The notes beneath the pieces are model-generated. The model saw nothing but the letters and a program-made list of their open reading frames with translations. It did no database searches and was not told the origin of the DNA. From Shouchella rhizosphaerae (lineage in GTDB: Bacteria; Bacillota; Bacilli; Bacillales; Bacillaceae_D): a stretch of 64,000 nt of DNA. The DNA lies in the NCBI RefSeq assembly GCF_900142675.1, contig NZ_FRBS01000004.1, positions 412,380 to 476,379 of the forward strand, written 5' to 3'. A program made the position numbers and the translations under genes. This document shows positions 9,094 to 18,400 of the stretch, one piece after another; the stretch's first letter is position 1, and each line of letters begins with the position of its first letter.

Positions 9094-10038
9094 ATGTTCA
9101 AACGTTTTTTGCTTGCCCCGACCCTTATTATCCTTCTGCTTTTAGGCATCGGGCAAGTGTCAACTCCAATCGCCTATGCGATCGGCGATAAGCCGTTTAC
9201 ATTCGTGTGGATGTCTGACACGCAGTATTACTCGCAGCATTACCCGTATATTTACGACAGCATGACGGAGTGGATTGTCGAAAACGAACGGAACCAGTCC
9301 ATTAAATACGCGATTCATACGGGCGACATCGTTGACCATATGACGAATGAATTCGAATGGGTTCAGGCAGACTTAGCGATGAAAAAACTAGATCAAGCCA
9401 AAATTCCATACGGCGTGCTGGCAGGCAACCATGATGTCGGACATAGCAAATTGGACTACAGCACATACAGCCGCTATTTTGGCGATGCCCGTTTTAAAAA
9501 AAGCCATGTGTTTAAGGGATCTTATAAAGATAATGAAGCCCACTTTGATGAAATTCAAGTTAGCGGGCACAAATTCCTCATTCTTTACCTCGGGTTTGGT
9601 TGGAATGACGAAACGCTTTCGTGGGCCAAAGAAGTCGTTCAAGACCACCCTCACCATGCAACGATTGTTGCGACGCATCGTTACTTGCAAGTCAATGGCA
9701 AACGCTCTGAAGATGGAGACAAACTGTTTAATGAATTAATTAAGCCCAACCCTTCCATTCAGCTTGTCCTGAGCGGGCACTACCACGGCACGGCTCAGCG
9801 ATTTGACCGTATTGATGACGATGGCGACGGTGTAAATGAACGGACTGTAGTACAGATTTTATCTGATTACCAAGGCTATCAAAAAGGCGGGAATGGCTTT
9901 ATGCGCCTCCTGACGTTTCAACCCAAATCCCAAGCAGTGACGATCAGCACCTACTCTCCTTATACAAAGGAAGACTCATTAGAAAACGAGGACTTTCATA
10001 AAGCGCCGATGACGTTTAGTTTTCCAATGGATTTTTAG
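9094..10038 (+). CDS. Secreted metallophosphoesterase
   Basis: A 314-residue calcineurin-like phosphoesterase. The signal peptide (KRF, then hydrophobic residues 6-24, cleavage likely after AYA at 29) predicts export. Metal ligands are visible in the expected order: SDTQYY (about 41), GDIVDH (78), GNHD (111), ATHRYL (near 193) and GHYHGT (near 229). A DDDGDG segment near residue 245 could bind calcium. It hydrolyses phosphomonoesters or diesters outside the membrane; the substrate is unknown. An AAAGGAGTGGTG ribosome site precedes the ATG. Single gene. Confidence 0.85.
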   Translation: MFKRFLLAPTLIILLLLGIGQVSTPIAYAIGDKPFTFVWMSDTQYYSQHYPYIYDSMTEWIVENERNQSIKYAIHTGDIVDHMTNEFEWVQADLAMKKLDQAKIPYGVLAGNHDVGHSKLDYSTYSRYFGDARFKKSHVFKGSYKDNEAHFDEIQVSGHKFLILYLGFGWNDETLSWAKEVVQDHPHHATIVATHRYLQVNGKRSEDGDKLFNELIKPNPSIQLVLSGHYHGTAQRFDRIDDDGDGVNERTVVQILSDYQGYQKGGNGFMRLLTFQPKSQAVTISTYSPYTKEDSLENEDFHKAPMTFSFPMDF

Positions 10039-10123
10039 CCCCATGCCCAAATTATAACGGTTCATCACCTTTTTAGATGGATATCCATATCGTGTACTAT
10101 CCTAGAAAAAGGTGGTGCAATGC

Positions 10124-10333
10124 TTGGGCTATTATTACGGAGGATTTCAAAACAACTGCTGCTGCCCTCCCCCGCCTTGTGGAGGATACGGTTATGGACC
10201 GGGCCCTTACTGTGGGCCGAGAGGATTTGGCGGCGGCGGGTTTGCGATTGCTATAGTTGTGGTGCTTTTCATTTTAATTATTATCATTGGCGGCGCCGGC
10301 TTTTGGGGCGGCGGACGCGGACTGCCTTGCTAA
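10124..10333 (+). CDS. YjcZ-family small sporulation protein
   Basis: A 69-residue Gly/Tyr/Cys/Pro-rich protein ending in one hydrophobic helix (FAIAIVVVLFILIIIIGG), the hallmark of YjcZ-type small spore proteins. I choose TTG at 10124 as the start because AAAGGTGGT lies 7 bases upstream and family proteins begin MGYYGG-like; a GTG at 10112 is the longer alternative but has no ribosome site. CATATCGTG at 10086-10094 resembles a sigma-K -10 element, consistent with late mother-cell expression, but this is weak. Confidence 0.7.
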   Translation: MGYYYGGFQNNCCCPPPPCGGYGYGPGPYCGPRGFGGGGFAIAIVVVLFILIIIIGGAGFWGGGRGLPC

Positions 10334-10336
10334 CTG

Positions 10337-10376
10337 AAAAGAACATTAGCGTCCTTCGCTAATGTTCTTTTATTTA
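10337..10376. terminator. Bidirectional terminator between two convergent small genes
   Basis: AAGAACATTAGCG and CGCTAATGTTCTT form a 13-bp perfect stem with a five-base loop, flanked by A- and T-rich runs. It serves both the YjcZ-like gene and the convergent Gly/Tyr-rich gene. Confidence 0.85.
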
Positions 10377-10610
10377 GTAATAATATCCATAAGGTGGGTA
10401 CCCATAAGCTCCAGGTCCGTAACCATAGGGCGGATAGCCATATCCGTACCCGTAACCACCGTATAAAAACGGCGCAGCAATGAGTGATCCCCCTAGACCG
10501 CCTACGAGACCGCCTAGAAATGCACTTCCCCCATAGCCAAATGGCCTTCCGCCATAGTAACCAGGTGGGCGCCGGTAAACGGGCTGATGATAATGCCATT
10601 GCGTTTGCAT
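10374..10610 (-). CDS. Gly/Tyr/Pro-rich small protein, probable spore coat component
   Basis: A 78-residue protein with a short hydrophobic Gly-rich centre (FLGGLVGGLGGSLIAAPFLY) and a C-terminus made of GYGYGYPPYGYGP-like repeats. Composition resembles small spore-coat proteins of Bacillus. No catalytic motif. It faces the YjcZ-like gene and shares its terminator, which supports a common sporulation context. Real coding is supported by a good ribosome site (AGGGGGACCACG upstream) and by composition; the function is inference. Confidence 0.6.
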   Translation of the reverse strand: MQTQWHYHQPVYRRPPGYYGGRPFGYGGSAFLGGLVGGLGGSLIAAPFLYGGYGYGYGYPPYGYGPGAYGYPPYGYYY

Positions 10611-10674
10611 CGTGGTCCCCCTTCACATCTGATGGGGTATCTTATGCACTAGCAGGCAGGCATGTGCGGAAGTT

Positions 10675-12675
10675 TTACCGAGTTGCTTCAAAAACTGCCT
10701 TTACTTTTGGGACAACTTCGCCGCTCCTTGCCCCTTCCTGCATAAACGCCACCAACATTTCAGGATCATCTTGGTTATAGGCGACAACCCATCCAAGAAC
10801 ATCGTCATTCGATTCACCTTGACCACCGCTTAATTCAGCTGTTCCTGTTTTTGCTGCTAACGGATAGCCATCTATTTCCATTGCATGGGCCGTCCCGCTT
10901 TTTTCAGACACCACTTTCCCAAGGGCATCATCAATAATTGCAGCTGTTTCAGGCGACAGATGGTCTTTCCAGACGACGCCGGTTTGTTCACTTTGCTCTA
11001 GCACTGGTTGAATCATAGCGCCTTCATTGGAAAAAGCCGTATACATCGTGGCAAGATGAACTGGGTTGACGAGCACTTGCCCTTGTCCAGACCCTGAATA
11101 TGCAAGCTCAGGCTCGGAACGAAATCCGTCCTCGCCGGTTATTTGCGACTTCTTCAACGGGTACAAATAATCCAATGTTTCCCCAAAACCAACAGCTTCA
11201 GCATGCTCGATTAGCTTCTCTTCCCCTAATTTTAATGCTTCCATCGCAAAATAAATATTATCCGAATACATAAGGGCACCTTCTAAATCGACTGGACCGC
11301 CTGGATCAGTGACGCGGTGGATATGGTAATCGCCCCAACCAGATGCATCGTCTGGCTGCCAATCGTGGCCGCTTACTTCCATTTTCTCTTCGGGGACAAG
11401 TGTCCCTGCTTCTAACCCAAACGCAGCAGTTAGTGCCTTCATAGTCGATCCTGGAGAAAAACTGGCACTAAAACGGTTCAACAGCGGCATTTCTTCGTTT
11501 TCCTCGATTTTCTTGCGCTCCTCGCTAGAAAACCCAAGTGCTGCTAAATTCGGATCGTAAGCTGGCGAACTAACCAATGCCAACGTTTCCCCTGTAAGAG
11601 GGTCTAGCGCCACACTTGTACCTGATTTCCCAGCAAATTCGTTAAAAATCGCTTCCTGGACGTCCATATCAATCGTTAAGTGGATATCTTCGCCATCTTC
11701 GCTTTCAGACTCGATAATGGTTTCTTTCCGCTCGCCATCTGCGCTTGCTGTATAAATTTCTATTCCGTCTTTTGCGCGCAAACGGTCTTCGAGCACCAAT
11801 TCCAATCCGGCTAGACCAATTTTGGAAGAAGAAGAGTATCCTTCGCTACTGCGCTTTTCTAATTCTTCCGCCGTAATCGGCCCAATGTATCCGGTTAAAT
11901 GGGCAGCAGCTTCGCCAAATGGGTAAACCCGCCCGTTCAAGCGCCTGTAGGAGGCGGCTGTTACTTGCTCTGTAATCGAATCGGCTAGGCGATTTTCGCT
12001 AGCAGGTAATTGCTTAAGCGGCACAAACGCCTCTGGTGTCACCCAGCCTTGACTCAACTGCTCTTCAATATAGTCTTCCGTTAACCCTAACTCATTGGCT
12101 AAGATGGACACAGCATCATCTTGCCCTTCAAGCAAGCTTGGCTGCACACCCATTTCGAGCACTTCGCCATTAGTCGCTAGCGCCTGCCCATGGACATCAT
12201 AAAGATCGCCCCGCATTCCTGGCGTGCGGTCAAGCCTTACCACATCATCGCCTTCCAATTGAGGAAATAAAAGGCGCGGCTCCCACTCCAAATGCCACTC
12301 ATTTTCTTCTTCCGCTGCTTGAACCCATTCCATTCCTTCCTCAAAGGAATAAGGTCCCGCAATCGTTTCCATTGAAATGGAAATCGGAATCGATTCGATT
12401 CCTTCACCATCGTAGTCATCTGGAAAACTCGGATCCACTGAAAATTCTGCTATCAAATCACTAAAAATGCGCTCGTGTTTCGTAATAAACGTCTCCTCGT
12501 CGACGTTCTCCTTTGCTTCATTCGTAAGCATGGCGTACATATCCTTGTATTCGCCGTTTTTCCAATGTTCAATATAAGTGTTAGCAGCATCTTCTGGAGA
12601 CGAACTTGAACAAGCCGCCAAAGCAAGTGTCATTCCGGCGAATGCCGAAAAAAGTAGTAATCCCGACCGCTTCAA
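10675..12675 (-). CDS. pbpC: Penicillin-binding protein 3-like lipoprotein transpeptidase (MecA_N type)
   Basis: Peptidoglycan D,D-transpeptidase anchored outside the membrane. A lipoprotein signal ends in the lipobox LAAC. It is followed by an NTF2-like MecA_N domain (SPEDAANTYIEHWKNGEY), a dimerisation domain and the transpeptidase domain. Counting from an upstream ATG at 12732, the catalytic motifs are STMK (429-432), SDN (490-492) and KTGT (628-631). I prefer the TTG at 12675: AAGGGAG lies upstream and it gives a normal signal peptide, whereas the ATG at 12732 adds 19 residues without ribosome site. B. subtilis PbpC and staphylococcal PBP2a share this architecture, the latter giving beta-lactam resistance; whether this one is of low affinity cannot be seen from the sequence. 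Confidence 0.87.
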   Translation of the reverse strand: MKRSGLLLFSAFAGMTLALAACSSSSPEDAANTYIEHWKNGEYKDMYAMLTNEAKENVDEETFITKHERIFSDLIAEFSVDPSFPDDYDGEGIESIPISISMETIAGPYSFEEGMEWVQAAEEENEWHLEWEPRLLFPQLEGDDVVRLDRTPGMRGDLYDVHGQALATNGEVLEMGVQPSLLEGQDDAVSILANELGLTEDYIEEQLSQGWVTPEAFVPLKQLPASENRLADSITEQVTAASYRRLNGRVYPFGEAAAHLTGYIGPITAEELEKRSSEGYSSSSKIGLAGLELVLEDRLRAKDGIEIYTASADGERKETIIESESEDGEDIHLTIDMDVQEAIFNEFAGKSGTSVALDPLTGETLALVSSPAYDPNLAALGFSSEERKKIEENEEMPLLNRFSASFSPGSTMKALTAAFGLEAGTLVPEEKMEVSGHDWQPDDASGWGDYHIHRVTDPGGPVDLEGALMYSDNIYFAMEALKLGEEKLIEHAEAVGFGETLDYLYPLKKSQITGEDGFRSEPELAYSGSGQGQVLVNPVHLATMYTAFSNEGAMIQPVLEQSEQTGVVWKDHLSPETAAIIDDALGKVVSEKSGTAHAMEIDGYPLAAKTGTAELSGGQGESNDDVLGWVVAYNQDDPEMLVAFMQEGARSGEVVPKVKAVFEATR

Positions 12676-12951
12676 CTCCCTAACAGCTCCCTTGCTAATT
12701 GGTAAGTCTTCGAAAAATATGACAAAAATCATAGGATAAAAGATTCTACTGTTAGAGTAGCATACTTGTCGATACCTTTGAACCTCTTACGTCTAAAGTC
12801 ACAAGATTGTTTGGAAAAAACAGCCTCAACTTTGCCCTTCTTTCGAAGAGAACCAGGAATCTTACACTTTTTATTTTTCCTCTAAGGAATGGTCACAAAG
12901 ACACTATACCCTCTACTATCTCTTCTTTCCTGTGTTAGACCCATTATAAGT

Positions 12952-12990
12952 AAAAAAAGCGTACGAAAGCCTCTGCTTTCGTACGCTTTT
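12952..12990 (-). terminator. Terminator of the nitroreductase gene
   Basis: AAAAGCGTACGAAAGC and GCTTTCGTACGCTTTT form a long perfect stem with a four-base loop. A- and T-runs on both sides allow action in either direction. Confidence 0.85.
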
Positions 12991-12994
12991 GTCA

Positions 12995-13573
12995 TTACGA
13001 GCGAATAATATTGATTTTATCAGCAATCGGCGTCCGTTCTTTTGCTTCAGGAATAAAATCCCCATAACCAATCATTAATGTTGCGACAATTTTTTCCCCA
13101 GGCTGAACACCAATGGCTTCACGGAAGACAGGATTGTAAATCCAGTCATTCGTACGCCAAATCATGCCAATGCCTCTGGCCCAGGCAGCAAGCTGGATGT
13201 TTTGAATCATGGCACAAACCGCTCCATAATCTTCATCCCATGTTTTTTGACGAGGGTCCTCAGGCATGACAACAACAAGGTGGAGGGGAATTTCCCTAAA
13301 ATAAGCTGCCTTTTTTTGCGCTTTTTCGGGGATCTTCCCATCGCTCCCTGCTTGTGTTTTCAAAAAGGCGTCTACAAACTGGTTTTTCCCTTCTTCAGCG
13401 TATAGAAGAAAACGCCAAGGTTCCGTTAATTTATGATTCGGCGCCCACTTTGCCACTTCCAATATATCGACTATTTCTTCAATGGATACAGGATCAGGTT
13501 TAAATTTCTTAATTGAGCGCCTTCCCTTTATAAGCTCGTCAATTGCTTTTACTTGGTTCAATTCCATTTTCAC
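12995..13573 (-). CDS. Nitroreductase-family FMN oxidoreductase
   Basis: A 192-residue protein of the nitroreductase superfamily: RRSIKKFKPDPV (about 18-29) is the FMN-phosphate binding RRSxRxF-like motif, followed by AKWAPNHKLTEPWRF and the C-terminal LMIGYGDFIP segment. Such dimeric flavoproteins reduce nitro groups, quinones or related compounds with NAD(P)H. The start is GTG 13573 or ATG 13567 with AAGGA upstream. It lies next to the amidase end of the tail cassette but is read from its own promoter and shows no phage character. Confidence 0.85.
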   Translation of the reverse strand: MKMELNQVKAIDELIKGRRSIKKFKPDPVSIEEIVDILEVAKWAPNHKLTEPWRFLLYAEEGKNQFVDAFLKTQAGSDGKIPEKAQKKAAYFREIPLHLVVVMPEDPRQKTWDEDYGAVCAMIQNIQLAAWARGIGMIWRTNDWIYNPVFREAIGVQPGEKIVATLMIGYGDFIPEAKERTPIADKINIIRS

Positions 13574-13652
13574 TCATTCCTTCGTTCTCCATTCTTATCT
13601 TTTAGTCTAACGAAAGGATTAGGCAAACGCAAGGAATGATTCTCATTTTCAT

Positions 13653-14423
13653 TTAGACCGTGATAACAATCGCATCATATCCCCGGCTCTTTAGTTCAGC
13701 AACAAGCGCTTCTGCATTGGCTTTAACCGAAAAAGCGCCAACTTGGACACGATAAAGGGAACCGCTTTGGATAATTAAGGCTTCGTAGCCGTCTGCTTGA
13801 AGTCGTGCTTGAAGGGCTTCTGCATTAGCTCGTTGGGAAAAAGCACCGGCTTGCACACGGTAAATCGTGCCGTTTCCACCGGAATTGCGCCGCAAATTGA
13901 ACGCTTGCGCCAACCCATTGACATGACCACGAGCGACGCGTGTCAAAAAGGCCGGATCCCGAAGCTTGGCCGCATCGTTGGCATGATCAATAAACAGGTT
14001 TTCTGTTAGGATGGCTGGCATCGTTGACGTACGCAACACTGCAAAATTAGCGGTTTTCTTTCCTCGGTCCCTTTCACTAAGTTGCTGCATAATTGCTGGA
14101 TGGATAATATTTTGTGCCCGAACAGACCCGCTTGTCTGCGATGTGTGAATATACGACTCAAATCCAGTCCCACCTCCAGCATTAATATGCACCGATAGAA
14201 AATAATCAGCCCCCCAGTTATTGGCCATATTCGTCCGTTCTGTTAAAGAGACGGCTGTATCGCCTGTTCGGCTCATCCGGACTTCTGCGTTTTCATATTC
14301 AGACACTAACATATCACGAATTTGCGTCGCAATTGACAATGTTAAGTTCTTCTCTTGCATACCATTTCCTACTGCACCTGGATCGTTACCACCATGTCCT
14401 GGATCAATAAAAATTTTAACCAT
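13653..14423 (-). CDS. N-acetylmuramoyl-L-alanine amidase with two SPOR repeats (phage-type endolysin)
   Basis: Cleaves the amide bond between MurNAc and L-Ala in peptidoglycan. Amidase_3 fold: IFIDPGHGGNDPG (Zn ligand His), VRMSRTGD, SVHINAG (second His) and ILTENLFIDH with the catalytic Glu. Two C-terminal SPOR modules (YRVQAGAFSQRANAEALQ and YRVQVGAFSVKANAEAL) bind denuded glycan. ATG 14423 with a perfect AAGGAGG is the start. It is the last gene of the tail/lysis cassette but is separated from the holin by a terminator-like hairpin and a 300-base leader, so its expression may be set separately. Confidence 0.9.
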   Translation of the reverse strand: MVKIFIDPGHGGNDPGAVGNGMQEKNLTLSIATQIRDMLVSEYENAEVRMSRTGDTAVSLTERTNMANNWGADYFLSVHINAGGGTGFESYIHTSQTSGSVRAQNIIHPAIMQQLSERDRGKKTANFAVLRTSTMPAILTENLFIDHANDAAKLRDPAFLTRVARGHVNGLAQAFNLRRNSGGNGTIYRVQAGAFSQRANAEALQARLQADGYEALIIQSGSLYRVQVGAFSVKANAEALVAELKSRGYDAIVITV

Positions 14424-14455
14424 AAATGATTCCTCCTTAATAATAGTAGGTGCTT

Positions 14456-14519
14456 GTCCTAAGCGTCTAAGGCTGAAGGCAGCGCCAACAGCCTTCTGCA
14501 CTATTGATAAGGATAGGAC
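14456..14519 (-). other. Structured leader upstream of the amidase, possible alternative hairpins
   Basis: In the leader on the minus strand, GTCCTA (14519-14514) and TAGGAC (14461-14456) can close an outer helix. Inside it GAAGGC (14496-14491) pairs with GCCTTC (14480-14475), and the shifted pair AAGGCTG (14495-14489) with CAGCCTT (14475-14469) is mutually exclusive with it. It matches no riboswitch class I know. The rest of the 14424-14730 gap has no gene. Confidence 0.35.
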
Positions 14520-14641
14520 TGCTCCCATCCGTAAGGGTTAATCTCCATACCTCAACTAGTGGCAGTCAACCCTTATAATCTACTTGTATGAAACAAAGGG
14601 TCTTGCCGACATGGACAAACGTTAGAAACGAATTGAATTAG

Positions 14642-14672
14642 GTGAAAAATCCCGCTGATAGCTAGGATTTCT
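14642..14672 (-). terminator. Terminator-like hairpin after the holin gene
   Basis: The minus strand reads AAATCC, a 12-base loop, GGATTT then TTC. It lies about 55 bases after the holin stop. The stem is short and the T run is brief, so termination may be partial. Confidence 0.45.
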
Positions 14673-14730
14673 CCTCTTCTTATTTCCATTACACACTAAA
14701 TTTGGAAGTTACCTATAAATCCTTTTCGTT

Positions 14731-15123
14731 TTACTTATTTGGCTTGTCTTCACCTGAGTCCCTATCATCATCGCTTTTCGCAAAACCTAACAATTTTTCC
14801 CGAATCACAGGCGGGATTTTCACTCCACTGGCCGCTAAATTTTCTACAACGCTCAAACACTCATTCGCGATATAAAAAAGCACAGTTGCCGAAGCAACCA
14901 TGCCTTTCAAATCTAAGACGATATCAATCATATTGGCAACAACAATGACAACAAAAATCCCAATTTTCTGAGCAAAGCCATACAAAGAAACCCGGCTGCG
15001 AACGCTTTTGTTTTTGATTGCTTTTGCAATGCCGGTGACAATGTCGAACACCATCAGCAATATGAGCAAGTCTAGAAATTTGACATTGCCGAAAAGGTAA
15101 AGGCGAGCGACATCTAAGGACAA
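14731..15123 (-). CDS. Phage holin
   Basis: A roughly 130-residue membrane protein of the toxin-secretion/phage-lysis holin family: LFGNVKFLDLLILLMVFDIVTGIAKAIKNK followed by two further hydrophobic segments and a charged C-terminus (KSDDDRDSGEDKPNK). Holins permeabilise the membrane to let the endolysin reach the wall. The start is doubtful: TTG 15123 is in frame, but the strong AAGGGGGG site near 15156 sits in front of a different frame that closes after seven codons, so the N-terminus may be longer through a non-standard start. Confidence 0.85.
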   Translation of the reverse strand: MSLDVARLYLFGNVKFLDLLILLMVFDIVTGIAKAIKNKSVRSRVSLYGFAQKIGIFVVIVVANMIDIVLDLKGMVASATVLFYIANECLSVVENLAASGVKIPPVIREKLLGFAKSDDDRDSGEDKPNK

Positions 15124-15236
15124 GTCAGCGAATGTGCCTATATAGCATCCCCCCTTTCAATGGCATGCTGTTGATTTCAAGCTGTTCTAGTTTCCTGTTA
15201 GTAATCCGTTAACCAAATACCATTTAATAGAGTATG

Positions 15237-15467
15237 TCACTCAGAATGGCTTTCTTGTGTTTCTTCCTGCTTCATGTCTTCCTTTTCTTTTTGCAGTAAA
15301 GCGTAAGCGTTTTTAAAGGTTTGTAATTGCGCATCGATTTCTGATAACTCTAACTCCCGCTGCCCCAGCCTTTCCGCTAAATACTCAACACGGGCGTTCG
15401 CTTTTTGTACCTCATACTCAAGTGATTGGATATATTGCTTTTGTTCAGAGGATAACTCATGACTCAC
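15237..15467 (-). CDS. Small coiled-coil phage protein
   Basis: A 76-residue, Glu/Gln/Lys-rich protein with heptad-like spacing (QKQYIQSLEYEVQKANARVEYLAERL...), predicted to be one long coiled coil. GTG 15467 has a good AAAGGAGGT seven bases upstream. It lies directly after the tail spike gene and before the holin, a place where siphoviruses often encode small tail or XkdX-like proteins. Function unknown; a structural or assembly role in the tail tip is inference. Confidence 0.65.
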   Translation of the reverse strand: MSHELSSEQKQYIQSLEYEVQKANARVEYLAERLGQRELELSEIDAQLQTFKNAYALLQKEKEDMKQEETQESHSE

Positions 15468-15468
15468 A

Positions 15469-18400
15469 TCAGCGACCTCCTTTCAGAGCATTGACTTGCT
15501 TTTGAATCTCTTTAATCGCGTTTGCCTGTTCTTTCATTATCCGGTCTTGCACTTTCACTTTAGCTAGAATTCCAGCGATAAAGTCATCCATTGACAATGC
15601 CGGACCTTCATCAGACGGCGTGCGAAACTCTTCCGGTAAATCCTCTGAAATAGGACCATAATTCGGTCGGACATAAGCACCGTTTCTATCGGGTGTTTTG
15701 TAGTGGTAAGACATTAATTCAACTTGATCTATTAAACGGGCGAAGTAATCCAGGTCAAGAGGTTCAATGTTTTCCTTTACGTTACGTGATGAAATTTTGT
15801 GCATCGTAAAGTAATGCATGTTATTGGTCCAAACTTCCCATAACCGGAAATTACTCATCCCTACAAGACCCCACCCAGAGGTATCAGGCCTAAAAGTCGG
15901 ATGAAGTCCCGATTTACTTGACGTATTTCCCCTTCCCATGACCCAATACCTGCTGCCGGTACTGCCACGCATTGGATCAAAACGAAACTCCCCGGACCTT
16001 GAGATAATCCGGTCGACCGAATCAATAAATGTAGAACTTGCACTGTAAATGGTAAATGTATCGTTTGTGTTTGCACCAACATAACCCATGTTTTTGCCGC
16101 CAGGGTCGAAAAACCTAACAAGGGCCGGATCGCTGCCCTGACCATTAAAATTTCGTATGCCGATTAAAATTCGGTTCCGAGCATTGCTGTCAAACGCCTT
16201 AAATCCGTCCGCATCCATCTGCACAGCCATACTGCCATTCATCGCCCTAACCATAATATTGGCTGCATCTAACGTGCCACTTGTGATTTTAGCGGCACTA
16301 ATGTCGCTAATTTTAGCGTTGGTAATCGTGGCATTTGCGATTTTCGCGTTGTCAATTTGCCCATTGCCAATTTTTGCGTTGGTGATCGCGCCATTCTCGA
16401 TCTGTGCCGTGCCGATAATGGCGTTTTGCAACTTCGCCTTGCTGATCGATGCATTAGCGATCGCAGCAGTCCCGACTGCTGCCTCTCCAATATGGGCCGT
16501 CTTAATCACGCCATTGTCAATCAACGTTTGCCCTGTGATGCGTGTTTTTGCGCCATCAATGCGGACACCCTCGCTAGATAAGTTAATAGCAGCAATGACA
16601 CCGTTTTTCTCGACACGCGCATTGATTTGATCGGCTTGTACACTTAGCTTAGACTCTGCTTGTGACAGGCGGCCACCAAGGACATTGGTCTCAGACGCCA
16701 CCAAGCTGACTTCACGAGCGGTTTGATCGATTTTTGTTTCTGCTGATGATACTCTATCTTCTATGTCCTCTGGAGCAGGCGTCCAGTCTGTAGGCTTGTT
16801 CCCCTTTTCCAATTTTATTTTTCTTATTCGGAATAGCGATTCCTCAGCATTACCCGGGATTTGAAATCTAAGCATTTTCCCCGCCGCGTTATCCTTAAAC
16901 TTAAAAACGTAAGTATAAGTTTGCCACCCATCCGAGGCTGGAATGTTAAAAACATCCCTGGCCCAACTATTGTTTACGCGGGAGAAAACCCTAAACTCTA
17001 GTGTACGACTAACATCTGCTTCAAAAGATATTACATACTCTTGTCCATTTAGAAATCCTTGTGTATCTGCGACATTTGTAGAACCTAACTGGTAATATCG
17101 GTCAGTCGAAGAGTCCCCTGTGTTAGTCATAATCAAGAAATCATCCTGGTAGCTGACTGTTATGAAGTTCGCATGCGAAAATGAATCATACACTAATCTT
17201 GGTCTTTCATTGTTACAACTAGATCGTGAGATTAAATTTCTTCCGCCTATTTCCAGATTGTCGAAATCCGAACGAAGTTCAGTAATGGATGTGCTAAATC
17301 GATCAGCCCTCAACTCTAGCTGAGATGTTCGACTACTGACATTAGTGATAGCTCCGGCATTATTATCTACTCTTGTCTCCACGTTTGAAACATCGGCCTT
17401 TAGCCCATTAATTGTTGTCTCAAAATTAGACTGTTTCTCTGACACTCCTTCAACCGTCTTGCTCAGTTCGCCAAAATCAGTCTTTAACCCGCTAGCGGTT
17501 AACTCTAATTCGCCAATTTGGCTGGAGAGTTGCCCTGTCGTGTCCTCAAACTCGTCCTTGGTGATTCGTGCAGAAATGGCGTCTGCATTGGCTCGTATGT
17601 CTGCTTCTTGAGCACTCAGCTTTCCGTCTATATTCGTTAAACGGCTAGCTGTCGCCGATAGTTCGCCTTCGATGACGTCTACGTTAGTGGCGATGTTAGA
17701 TACAGTCCCATTAATATCGCCAACCTCACGGGTTAAATTATCGGTAATGCTGTCTAACTCAGCTAGTTTGCCATCTGTGAATTGGAACTTGCCGTCGACA
17801 TACTCTAACCCGGCTTTTTCGGCCAATTCGCTATTTATTTGCTCGGTAACCGCCTTAATTTCCTCATCGGTGTATTGCTTAGCGTCCTGCTGTAATTGCT
17901 CGCGGACCGACTCTTCCAGTTGATCCAAGTTAATCGACCCATCGGCAATAATTTGCGCTTCCTTACTTAGTTCGCGCAGTTTGGCAGCCAAGTCTTCGCC
18001 AAAGAAAATGTCCTCTGATACGATTCGTGCTGTCGTAGCGCTCACTTCTTCCGACAAAGGTGAGTAACGCTCGTAATAGTTAAAAGCACGGACACGGAAA
18101 TAATACTGTTTATTCGGTTCTCCATGAAAGCTATAAGTATTGCCAATCCCTCGGTAAACGAGTGTTTCTGGGCTTCCTGCAAATCCTTGTACTTCGCTTG
18201 CATAGACTTCATAACCTGCAATATACGTATCTAAATGGCTAAAATCCCATTCCACCATGACGGCAGCATATAAACCGGTCGCTGTCACATTAGCAGGTAT
18301 TTCAGGAACAATGTCCGGATATGAATTGGGCTGAATTGGCCTCCCCGCCCGATCCCATACATGGGAATTCTCTTTCACTTTTGCCAGCACCCGTTCTACT

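Noticed and set aside
10120-10362. ATG-started frame with a good ribosome site, 80 codons
   Set aside because: The translation is Leu/Arg-rich without family features, while the overlapping frame gives a clear YjcZ-like protein and uses the same ribosome site through TTG 10124.
13632-13650. Fur-box-like sequence upstream of the nitroreductase gene
   Set aside because: 14 of 19 bases match the hexamer-type consensus, but only 9 of 14 match the 7-1-7 Bacillus pattern; too degenerate to call.
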